NCBI GenBank assembly: GCA_036365455.1
Contig: JAWQUS010000002.1
Coordinates: 1,860,001-1,924,000, forward strand
Origin: Macrosoma leucophasiata
Taxonomy: Eukaryota; Arthropoda; Insecta; Lepidoptera; Hedylidae
Direction of reading: 5' to 3'
DNA: 64,000 nucleotides
Shown: positions 55,237 through 64,000 of the stretch, one piece after another
Layout of the letters: every line of letters starts with the position of its first letter
Numbering within the stretch: position 1 is the first letter of the stretch
The notes under the pieces: model-generated
The model's database searches: none
What the model was told of the DNA's origin: nothing
The model's input: the letters and a program-made list of their open reading frames with translations, nothing else
Translations under genes and position numbers: made by a program

Positions 55237-56489
55237 AAATTTAATTTTTAGTTCTAAATGTCATCATGTCTCGCACTGGTAACAAATACTAGTAAAAAAA
55301 TCTTATTCTTTAGACTGCGGATAGTTAAACGAGAAGGTGTATCGAAGCTAAAGTGGTAATTAATGGCCCCATAATTATTGCACAGGTGCAAAATATATCA
55401 GCATTCGCAAGAAATCTGCATTTAGATCTCTAATCTTAATGCAGATCTCTATAAGCTGTTAGTTTTCAATTTCACATAATATCAGTATACACCTATTTGC
55501 CATCTTCAGACCAACGAGTTAGAACAAAATCGTTTTGGTCATCACATGAATGTAGTAAACAATGATTGATTTCAATTGCCTATCGCATTAAAATTTAATA
55601 GCATTAAAATCTTATTCCCATCTCATGCACTATGGTACAGAAGGAGTCGTTAACGGCGAAGGGCCACCACAAATAGATGTCAAAGAACTAGGGTCCCACA
55701 GTATGGCGGCGTTACGATCGACCAGGGACACATAAAGGTGCGGAGGTGGGCCCAACCCTATCGAAGATGTGACCGGCAGATGGATGGCATGGGAACAACC
55801 CTAGTGGACGTGTTTGTTTATTTATGCTACCCTAGTTTATGTGCGAAAAAACACTCTTTATTTATATGGTGAATTGTATTTTTTTTGGTCGAAGGTGAAC
55901 TTGAGTTACATGGAATGCGCGAGCATTTCCTAAACTAAAATAAATCGCTTCTCCTGAAACTTTACTGTCATGACCGAAGCTCACGAAAATGGCTTTAAAA
56001 TAAACCGGTTTCAAATAAGCCAAATTGTCGTTCTATTTGGCAATTATTCAAATCGTGTTCTGACCGGCCTTGTACAAGGAAATCCAAATGTGGCACATCG
56101 AAAGCGCAAGAAAAAACAAGAAAGGGTTAATGCGACACCTGCCAATTTCTAGTACATTTTTACCGAGTGCAATATATAAAGTATTCAGTGGTCGATAGGA
56201 CCCGCCGCGACAGGAGAGGGTTGAATTATTCACGGCCGTAATGGACTGGACGTCCGCACGGTTCGACCGGTTCACGGTGAAAATAGCGTTTCTGTACAAA
56301 ACATCCCTTTTTTAGATTTATGTATCCTACACAAATAGGTATTGTGAAGTTACATACTATTAATTTCGTATGCAATGACGTTTTTTTTATGCCAATTGAA
56401 ATGAATGTATTCTCCATCGTTTATTAACAATTTTACCGTCGTTTTATGTTTTGACTGCTATTTTCACACTCTTAGGATTATGAAGTAAA
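55237..56489. other. Unique DNA
   Basis: No supported gene. 55640-55810 is GC-richer and may be an extremely old LINE remnant, but similarity is too weak to call. Confidence 0.35.
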
Positions 56490-56796
56490 ACTATCTCAGT
56501 AGCCTTGTGGTAGCAGACCACTACTACTACGCATGGGATCCTGGGTTCGATTCCCAGATCGGCTATCAGAGATAATGGTGTGAAATCCTTTATCTTCGGT
56601 TCTATTGGATTTTTTTCGTTTTCTGGAAATTTCCCAGTACCTCGGAGTTTGGTAATGTGCCCGGACATGTCAACAGGCTCGTCACCTGATACATGGGCCA
56701 AAACGTAACCGGCGAATCGTGGGTGTTTGCATCTATGCTCGAATACATACATTTACTTCTGTCTATACCTACCAAGATTATAGGCGTGAAGTTATG
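56490..56796 (+). repeat. Family B SINE, full length, older
   Basis: The head CTCAGTAGCCTTGTGGTAG and B box GGTTCGATTCCC are retained. The 3' end has decayed (ACCTACCAAGATTATAGGCG). Confidence 0.8.
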
Positions 56797-57063
56797 TAAG
56801 CTTATAAGAAAGACAGCCTTGTTAATTATAAGGTAATTAACAGGTAATTTAAAACATAATAATAAAAACACGATAAAGGCGGTAAGTATTAAGTTAATGC
56901 AAGCACAGTTGTTGCATTACTGATAATTGTTCTGAATTAATTTTATAAAATATAATAATGTCGGCTATACACGCAAACCATGACTGTAATTTGCAAGAAT
57001 TAGAAGATAACCTTAATCGAGCAAAAGTAAATAAAAAAAGACTTGATTAACGCCAAGAGATTT

Positions 57064-57349
57064 TACTGGTGGTAGAACTCCAGTGACGGAGCTCTCGGGC
57101 GTAGGCACCACCGCATTACCTAATTTACTTGCCGCTAAATGGTAGTGTTCAGCACTATCGTGTTCCGGTCAGGTGGTAATGTAAGGCCCTGTAATTTCCG
57201 GCACAGAAGCATAACACCTTAGGCCTTAGGAGTGGTAACGCATCTGCATTTTGACCTTGGTTTTTGTGTGGGTGTCTATAGGCTGCAGTCATCACTTAAC
57301 ATCAATGTGAACTGCATGTTTGTTTGCCACTTGCAGTCCGTAAAAAAAG
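57064..57349 (+). repeat. Family A, full length
   Basis: It runs from TACTGGTGGTAGAACTCCAG to an A7 tail. It ends about 12 bp before the T-run of LINE E, so the two tails face each other. Confidence 0.85.
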
Positions 57350-57359
57350 GGTAAGTAAT

Positions 57360-59043
57360 TTTTTTTTTTAAGTCATTAAGTTGACAGACAAGCAGACGGG
57401 CCACCTGATGGTAAGTGGTCACCGTCGCCTATAAACATTTGCAACACCAGGGGAGTTGCCAACGCGCTGCCAGCCCTGAAAGACTCTTTTGACGCCATTT
57501 TTGAAGAACCCCATATTGTAGCACCGAGGGAACACCTCAGAGGGAAGTTCGTTCCACAATTTACACGATCTGTGCAGAAACGAACGACAAAACCGCACCG
57601 TTGAGCACTGCCAGGTGTCCAGTCGATGAGGATGAAACTTCTCTCTTCGGCGGGTAGTACGGTGTAGAAAAAGAGACGGTGGCACCATGTCGAACAGTTC
57701 GACAGAGCACTCACCATTGTAGAGACGGTATAACACGCACAGACTACCAATATCTCTGCGCAGGCTCACATGTTCGAGCCTGTCTGTAAGTCCCGGATCG
57801 TTAACAATACGAACGGCGCGTCTTTGTAGGGAGTCAAGTGGACCAAGCTGGTACTTGGGGGCTCCCGCCCACAAATGAGAGCAGTATTCCAGATGGGGCC
57901 GCACTTGGGCCTTATAAAGCTGTAGTAGCTGCCCCGATGTGAAATACTGCCTCGCTTTGTTAAGCACCCCCAACTTTTTGGATGCCAACTTGGTCTTATA
58001 CTCAATGTGACTCCCAAATTGCACTTCGTTCGATATGTCAACGCCCAGGATACCGATGCTCTTACCAATGGCAAGCGGAGTGCCCTGGAACTGTGGTGCT
58101 ACAATGAAAGGGTTTTTTTAGCGGTGAACGCGCAGACTTGTGTCTTCGAGGGGTTGAACTGCACTAATTTGAGTCGACCCCAATCTGAGACCCGCTCCAG
58201 AGAGTGCTCGACTTCAGACACAAGTCTAGTCCTGCTTTCTTCGATAAGTGTACGAGAGGCATTTGCACGGCTTGTATAGTGTGCATCTCCCGTGCTATCA
58301 TCCGCATAGCAATGAAAATTGGAGTTTTGCTCCAATATTTCATTGATATGCAGAAGAAAAAGCGTGGGAGATAGCACAGAGCCTTGTGGCACACCAGCGT
58401 TGATAGGTAGTCTGTCTGAGCGTTGACCGTCAACTAAGACCTGTATAAAACGCTCAGACAGAAAACTGGCTGTCCAGTTGCATAGCCTCTCGGGAAGACC
58501 GTAAGATGGCAATTTCGCGAGAAGGGCCCCGTGCCAGACCCGGTCAAAGGTCTTAGCAATATCCAGGCTTACAGCCAATGCCTCCCCACTCTTGTCAAAG
58601 GCGTGAGACCAATAGTGCGTGAGATATACTAGAAGATCACCAGCAGATCTGCCTTGACGAAAGCCATATTGGCGGTTACTGATCAGCTGATGATCCTCCA
58701 GGTACTGCAGCAGCTATGTATTGATCACACGCTCCTTGACTTTGCAGAGTAGGGAGGTTATTGCTTTGGGCCTGTAGTTGGCCGGATCACTGCGATCCCC
58801 TTTTTTGGGTATCGGATGCACAAGGGCTGTCTTCCACGCAGACGGTACTTTTCCATGATCGTAAGAAAGCGAGAACAGGCGCGCCAGAACGGGGGTCAGC
58901 TCGGGAGCACACATCTTCAACACCACTGCAGGGACGGAATCCAGCCCACTCGACTTCTTGACGTCAAGGGATAACAGCGCTCGCCTGAGGTTCTTCTGAG
59001 TGAATTTGACGTCAGGCATAGAGCTTTCACAGCGCGGGATGGT
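57360..59043 (-). pseudogene. Family E CR1/Jockey-like LINE, RT fragment
   Basis: The minus strand encodes most of a reverse transcriptase and its C-terminal region. In order: SGLDSVPAVVLK and WKTALVHPIPKKGDRSDPAN (RT start), SLDIAKTFDRVWH (catalytic Asp block), AGVPQGSVLSPTLFLLHI, the catalytic CYADD (58297-58311), YKAQVRPHLEYCSHLW, and the cysteine-poor end LWNELPSEVFP. It is broken by an amber stop at 58714-58716 and by a frameshift next to a 7-base run at 58113-58119. The endonuclease domain is missing (truncated near 59043). The 3' end is CACTTACCATCAGGTGGCCC and an A-run at 57360. It once copied RNA into DNA and is now dead. Confidence 0.9.
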
Positions 59044-59082
59044 AGTTAAGTTAATTATCACAAATAAGTTGATTTCAATGTT

Positions 59083-59290
59083 TTTATGACAAAAGATGAC
59101 AGACATGCAGAGCGACCACTTGATGAAAAGTGGTCATGTCGCCCATGAACATTTGCAACACCAGAGGAGTTACTAACGCGCTGTAAATCCAAAAGGACTG
59201 AAATGCTCGTTATGAAGAAATTCTTTGCTCAGAGGAGTTGCCAACTTGCTATCGGCCCTGAAAGACTTTTTTGAAGTCACTTATGAACAA
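59083..59290 (-). repeat. Family E 3'-end fragments
   Basis: Two pieces of the LINE E 3' end (ACATTTGCAACACCAGAGGA at 59149; AGAGGAGTTGCCAACTTGCT and CCCTGAAAGACTTTTTTGA from 59231) lie just upstream of the main fragment in the same orientation. This is an older insertion or a duplicated tail. Confidence 0.7.
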
Positions 59291-59892
59291 ATCCATATCA
59301 GGAAAATTTTCATTTGCTCGTTTTGAGTAAAAAATAACGCAAAAATTGTACCAATGAGAACTGCTATTTGTCGAGTCGTCAAAATTTTGAAAACTACCAC
59401 CTAGACGTAATGTAATGCAATAATTTAGTACAACTAAGTATTCATTAGAACTAATCACTAAGTACAAACCAGCTTAGTGACAAGTAAGTAGTCCATTCAC
59501 GCCTTATTATTAGCAAGGACTGAATGACTTGACATCCGCTCGTAATGAAAAGACATTGCTTTATTTTTCACATTCACCCGTCGCTAAACACCGACCGCTG
59601 CAGTGGCCATGTATTAAACACCAATTGCTTAGTTAATTTTTGTACAAGTAGTCGGCTTGTCATTCAGTAAAATATGATTATCGTTTTTATGCACTCGCAT
59701 AACGACGCCTTATAGTGAAAATCTCGGGAATGCATTTTTGCTCAATTTTTTTTCATTGCATTTACAGGAAGAATACCTTGAAAGGCACACCCTTGTCTCA
59801 CTAATTTGTCAATTTGATACCTTTAGCGCTCTCTATGACAGTAATTGAGAACCTCGTAAACACTTGTAAGTATCTGTCATATAGCCTATTTC
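59291..59892. other. Unique AT-rich DNA
   Basis: Nothing recognised. Confidence 0.4.
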
Positions 59893-60133
59893 TATCAGAG
59901 AGAATGGTGTAAAGTCCTTTATCTCTGGTTCTATTGGGATTTTTCCATTTTCTGTATATTGCCCAGTACCTCGAAGTTTGGTAATGTACCCGAGAGTGTC
60001 AACAGGTTCGCCATCTGTTACATGGGCCAAAACATAACCGGCGAATCGTGGGTGTTTGCATGTATGCTTGAATGCATGTATTTACCTCTGCCCACCCCTT
60101 CGGGGATTACAGGCGTGAAGTTACATACATACA
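59893..60133 (+). repeat. Family B SINE lacking the tRNA head
   Basis: It begins in the body (TATCAGAGAGAATGGTGTAA) and ends GGGGATTACAGGCGTGAAGT and ACATACATAC. This 5'-truncated copy has the clearest ACAT tail of the family. Confidence 0.8.
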
Positions 60134-60879
60134 AACTAAATAAGGCTTCTCTGAGTCCTGCGATTTAGCCGCCGCTGTTTATAATCGTGTGATTTTGTAA
60201 ATCATAGAAACTCATACGCACGGTCGCAGCTAAACTCTTTTTTGTCTCAAGCCGTTTGCTACAAAAACCGCTCGGTAAGAAAAAGTGAGGTCTCAACGTA
60301 CAAAACAATTTGAATGTATTTAATTCAGCAACACAGTGCGAAATCTTGAGTAAAAGCAGTCGAAGCAATACCTACTACGGCAGCACACGAATTAGTCAGC
60401 ACCAAAACGCACAATGGACATTGTCACACATCGTCCCAATTCCATCAAAGCGGCCGTCAGGTACCAGGGCGGCATAGACCGGCGGAGTTGCGCACCTATC
60501 TCATTTCCTAGCCCAGTTGCGGTTTCCGAACGGCCGTCAGCGCGCCGCTTCCGGCTCCGCAGATTAGTATCGTGACATCTCGCTCGCATTGTTTCTATTG
60601 GTCGATTCAGAGCAGCGAAAATTAGATGACTTTGGTTTCGTATGTTCGATGAAATGAATCAAGTGCTGATATTATTTATTTAACCGCTTCTAGGCTGATG
60701 ATGGAAAAAAACTGATAGTATGGACAGAATACGGGGGTAGACAGAAATAATTTTATTAATACATTTTAATTACCCTCATTTCACACTTACATTGCGGTGT
60801 CAATGACGTCATTAACTCTACAATTAGAAAAAAAAACTATCTACCTGTTTAGTCTCTAGGAAATTGACTATCATCATCG
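60134..60879. other. Unique DNA, GC-richer at 60440-60570
   Basis: No recognisable coding region or shared repeat. Confidence 0.4.
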
Positions 60880-61010
60880 GACTGTTGCAGCCTATAGACG
60901 TCAACACAAAAACGAGAGGGCAAAATGTCAAAATGCAGATGCGTTCGCCATCCTAAGAGCTTAAAAGTAGTATCGCCTCTGTGACAATTAGATATTATAG
61001 TTTAGGATCC
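60880..61010 (-). repeat. Family A, old tail half
   Basis: GCAGCCTATAGACGTCAACAC, AAATGCAGATGCGTTCGCCA and GCCTCTGTGACAATTA remain. A short 5' piece (ACATTACCATCTAACCGGAA) lies separately at about 61490-61520. Confidence 0.55.
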
Positions 61011-61960
61011 TACCGCAGAATCATTTCCTTCATCCAGATATGCTGCAAACTTAATTTTTACGGATATTTATAATCTAGAGAATATATATCCAGTAGGTTG
61101 CCTCTCAACATTTGGCCGCAAGTATTTTTAATTAAATTATTTTATCTTTGACAGCCAGCAACTCTTATTTGCGACCGATTTAATTTGGCTCCCATATATC
61201 ATAATAATAGGAAAAAAAATAGATTTAACATGATATATTATCATAAATAACACATGTACGTTATGAACGTAAAAAGTTATCAGAGTCTTTATACATATTG
61301 CCGTGAAGTGAAAGACATTATAAAAATATTTCCCAAAAAAATATATAAAAAATCACTTGCGGCCATTTTTTTATAGGTAACCTAGTGGGTACATATTCTC
61401 TAGATTATAAACATGCGTAAAAATTAGGTATGCAGCATATCTGGATGAACGAAATGATTCTGCAGTGGGATCCTAACCTATTACGGGACCACACATTACC
61501 ATCTAACCGGAACACCATCATAATAGAAAGTCCACCACCCAGTGAGTTTATTGTTCAATACAGACTTTAGCTAGAGATCAAGCTCCAATAAAAAACGCAC
61601 ACAATCCTACAATGAAACAACTGATCATTCCATCTCGACTAACATTGTTGCAAAAAAGTGGTTGAATATGTAGTTACATGGTTTTGCATATCGATCGGTG
61701 GATCAAAGGCTATACAAAAACGGGAGCCGCCGGGGCCGGGAGGGAGGGGGGAGGCGGCTGCGCGGGCGCACGTCGGCTCGCTCAAACAACCGCACGTGAA
61801 ATGAAATAAACGTAAAAAGGACAATATTCATGAGATCCTCACTAGCGGATGCAGAATTGAAAGGGCTGTGTTTCAGTGTGGTCGAGTATCATTTTTTAAT
61901 CTTGTCCAAGTAGGTGATATTGGTGATATTGGTCTCAAAACTCTAAAATTTTAACTTTAA
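61011..61960. other. Unique DNA with a G-rich tract at 61732-61751
   Basis: GGGGCCGGGAGGGAGGGGGG is a compact four-run G-quadruplex motif within a GC-rich stretch (61720-61800). No gene is recognised. Confidence 0.45.
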
Positions 61961-62106
61961 CCCCCTTATTCATAAACGTACATTAGATACGTTTTAGCTA
62001 TAGAATGCTTTGTCTTTGTCTGTTGCATTTTCAAATGTGCAGGATAGAAAAAGACAAAGGAGAGATTAGAAACACTTTAGCTAAAATACGTTTATGAATA
62101 AGGGGG
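61961..62106. mobile_element. 146-bp MITE, copy 2
   Basis: The ends CCCCCTTATTCATAAACGTA and its inverse CGTTTATGAATAAGGGGG form long terminal inverted repeats, continuing through TACGTTTTAGCT. The ATGCTTTGTCTTTGTCTGTT interior is shared inverted with 51.6 kb. Non-coding; target duplication not clear. Confidence 0.75.
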
Positions 62107-62168
62107 TAGGTCTGTATTTTTAGAAGATTTGATAAGTATTCAAGCATTAAATCCGGTTGGTTGGTTTT

Positions 62169-62412
62169 GACGACCCAGTTGGTACAGCGGTGTGAGATGA
62201 CCGTTTGATTCGAAAGGTTCGATCCCCGCACCGGCACATATATTTGTATGGCCTACAGATATTTGTTTCGGGCACAGATCACCTAGGTGATCTGTGGTTT
62301 CGGGTCTGGGTGTTTGTGTATGTGTTGTTTGTATACAACGGCACCCACTACACAGCTTTATATCTACTGTGGGGCTGGGAGTGTAAGCGTATTTTATTTT
62401 ATATTACTGTAG
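62169..62412 (+). repeat. Family P, tRNA-derived SINE copy 2
   Basis: tRNA-like head (CCAGTTGGTACAGCGGTGTG as A-box region; B box GGTTCGATCCCC at 62216-62227). The body has ACAGATATTTGTTTCGGG and GGCACCCACTACACAGC and an AT-rich end. It carries a perfect 24-bp palindrome (62273-62296) that the 6.2 kb copy lacks. Confidence 0.75.
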
Positions 62413-62764
62413 CGTCCACTACATTAAGGCGCCAACTAGTGGAATACAATGAAACCTTTGAGTACTTGTCTAGTACGATAGATGGCGTGCAGTCAAATTA
62501 CATCGCACATACGAAGATTTATCAAGAGTTGGCATATATACAACTTCCCAACGTCAACCGTGGGGCCGCGGCCCGCCAGGCGCTTTCACCTCGCCTGGTC
62601 GGAGGATCCTCCCTTTTCGTCGGAGGAACACTTCCACCCGTACCTCCACATTACTATACAAGCAAATATCCACGATTTTCCTGTTAGTTTTTAAGTCGTC
62701 ACCTATTATATGGGACAGCAACTATGTCTCTGGCTTTCCAGATACATTAACAGACTCTCTGCGT

Positions 62765-62998
62765 CACTCTCTGCATTGGAACTCTACCACCAATAAAGTT
62801 CAAATGCAGGGACTCTAGGGCGTAACCTAATCTATGTGACGCCTAAGTTGTTACTGTTCTGTGTCGGAAATTATAGGGTCGTACACCACCTGATCGGATC
62901 ACGACAGCGCTAAATACTTACTACCACTTAGCGGGCAGAGTAGGTAATGCAATAGGGCCTACGCCCGCAAGCTCTGTCACTGTAGCTATACCAGTAAA
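62765..62998 (-). repeat. Family A, decayed
   Basis: GACGCCTAAGTTGTTAC, CACGACAGCGCTAAATACTT and GCCCGCAAGCTCTGTCACTG to TATACCAGTA remain. The tail portion is unclear. Confidence 0.6.
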
Positions 62999-63056
62999 TG
63001 GTAATAATCATTATTAATGTTTAATATATGCGACATAAACTACTAATAGTACTAAG

Positions 63057-63344
63057 GTACTGATGGTAGAGCTCCAGTGACGGAGCTCGCGGGCGTAGGC
63101 ACTACCGCATTACCTTATATACTTGCCGCTAAATGGTAGTGTTCAGCACTATCGTGTTCCGGTCAGGTGGTAATCTACGGCCCTGTAATTTCCGACACAG
63201 AGGCATAACACTTTAGGCCTCAAGAAAGGTAACGTATCTGCATTTTGACCTTGGTCTTTGTGTGGGAGTCTAAAGGCTGCAGTCATCACTTAACATCAAT
63301 GTGAACTGCATGCCTGTTTGCCACGTCCATTACGTAAAAAAAAA
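63057..63344 (+). repeat. Family A, full length
   Basis: TACTGATGGTAG and an intact GAGCTCCAGTGACGGAGCTC palindrome, a complete body, and an A8-9 tail. Confidence 0.85.
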
Positions 63345-63597
63345 TAAACACTTAAAAACTTTTTTATTCTATTCTTTATTTCGCGCAGTGCATTAAACTC
63401 TCGTAGGTAGCAACCCTGCACCATCAATTTAGTCCGTTTTGCATGCACGCCACAATAAATAAAGCGACGAAAACCGAGCGGCATTGTGAGTCCGTCAGCT
63501 TAGACACAAGCTAACCTGATTGTCCGGAATACGTTGCATGATAAAATTGATGTGGCGCATTTGGTACTGCAGACATTCATGTCAAGTGCCCCAACAG

Positions 63598-63674
63598 TCA
63601 GTCGACCCAACAATGGCGGTCAAACCATTCCAATAGCACGGTAGTTAATATAACAACGCGGGATGGGCAGCAGC
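63598..63674 (+). repeat. Family I, left part
   Basis: CAAACCATTCCAATAGCACGG to GATGGGCAGCAGC. It is interrupted by element J, and the continuation after J (63967 onward, GCAGCAGCGTTC) is cut by the window edge. Confidence 0.6.
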
Positions 63675-63966
63675 CATAGAGCAACACGGGCCACCGGCCG
63701 CGGCGGACCGGAGGGGAGTAGCCATAGCGTTTATTACCGATGCAAAACATTTTGTCATTTTCTGGGGAGGGAAAGCGTGCGACACACACGTACACTACAA
63801 AAATCGTCTATTACTACGAAATTCACGCCCTGACTTTAACAAAATACATACACAATTTCACGCACACGTTTAAACATCTAGGCGACAGGTATAGGCCCAT
63901 TTGGTCTTGTACTTTGACAAAGGGAAAAACCTGCATATGGCTACTCCTATCCGGTGTTGCTTTGTG
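63675..63966. mobile_element. Family J hAT-type MITE, inverted copy in I
   Basis: 292 bp, reversed relative to the other two copies. Perfect 8-bp duplications GCAGCAGC lie at 63667-63674 and 63967-63974. Its full left terminal repeat (CATAGAGCAACACGGGCCAC and on through the GGCCGCGGCGG block) is the longest of the three. Confidence 0.9.
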
Positions 63967-64000
63967 GCAGCAGCGTTCATATAGAAGGGAATTACACACT

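Noticed and set aside
55640..55810. Possible LINE C-terminal remnant (RWA and RWM-like words)
   Set aside because: The matching words fall in different frames, so similarity is too weak to support a call without an alignment.
57376..57750. Separate 124-codon gene
   Set aside because: Alternative frame of the LINE E C-terminal region.
58007..58279. Open frame antisense to the CR1-like RT
   Set aside because: It is the opposite-strand shadow of the LINE coding region.
62205..62687. 160-codon open frame
   Set aside because: Its first half lies in tRNA-derived SINE P. The remainder has no recognisable domain.

Overview
The window looks like intergenic or intronic DNA of a lepidopteran (moth or butterfly). 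It is AT-rich and has no recognisable host exon, no rRNA and no intact tRNA gene. It is packed with short interspersed repeats of kinds I associate with Lepidoptera: tRNA-headed SINEs, a 5S-headed SINE, 5'-truncated RTE-like and CR1/Jockey-like LINE ends, hAT-like MITEs, and short elements with Helitron-type termini. The open frames reach at most about 200 codons. The only ones with recognisable protein similarity are reverse-transcriptase fragments. Species and chromosome cannot be told from the sequence.

I label the repeat families with letters. A: ~285 bp, head TACTGGTGGTAG, A-rich tail, about 40 copies or fragments throughout. B: tRNA-headed SINE, 5 copies. C: RTE-like LINE 3' end with an (ACAT)n tail, 4 copies. 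D: a second RTE-like LINE end, 3 copies. E: one CR1/Jockey-like reverse transcriptase fragment at 57.36-59.04 kb. F: retroposon carrying a tRNA-like cassette in long inverted arms, 5 young copies, 1 old split copy and 1 distant relative. G: ~0.4-0.5 kb repeat starting GGTTCCGTA, 2 copies. H: 5S-rRNA-headed SINE, 2 copies. I: short repeat with an RTE-type tail, 3 copies. J: 292-bp hAT-type MITE, 3 copies, all with perfect 8-bp target duplications. K: CTAG-ended Helitron-like elements, 6 copies. L: repeat with a pyrimidine microsatellite tail, 2 copies. N: ~330-bp repeat, 2 good copies and 1 old fragment. P: another tRNA-headed SINE, 2 copies.

Layout. 0-10 kb: A, B, C, K, N and P copies around a J element that is split by an A copy. 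10-15 kb: tandem and inverted A copies, several perfect hairpins and the best F copy (12.37-12.82 kb). 15.5-16 kb: an unexplained GC-rich block. 16.6-20 kb: 3.3 kb almost free of repeats. 20-32 kb: A copies in both orientations, two further F copies, and an H SINE nested inside a G element. 32-45 kb: K nested in A, L, C, D, F, a MITE with 70-bp ends, and the most complex F copy (43.9-44.5 kb). 45-57 kb: mostly unique AT-rich DNA with a degenerate minisatellite, an F copy split by A, and old D and B copies. 57-60 kb: the CR1-like LINE fragment. 60-64 kb: G-rich tract, MITE, SINE P, A copies, and a J inserted in an I at the right edge.

The families form parasite-host pairs. B ends like LINE C. 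H and I end like LINE D. A ends like the CR1-like LINE E. The most unusual item is family F. Its copies have 9-13 bp target duplications like a retroposon, yet carry up to 144-bp inverted arms, each holding a tRNA-like sequence followed by a Pol III-type T-run.
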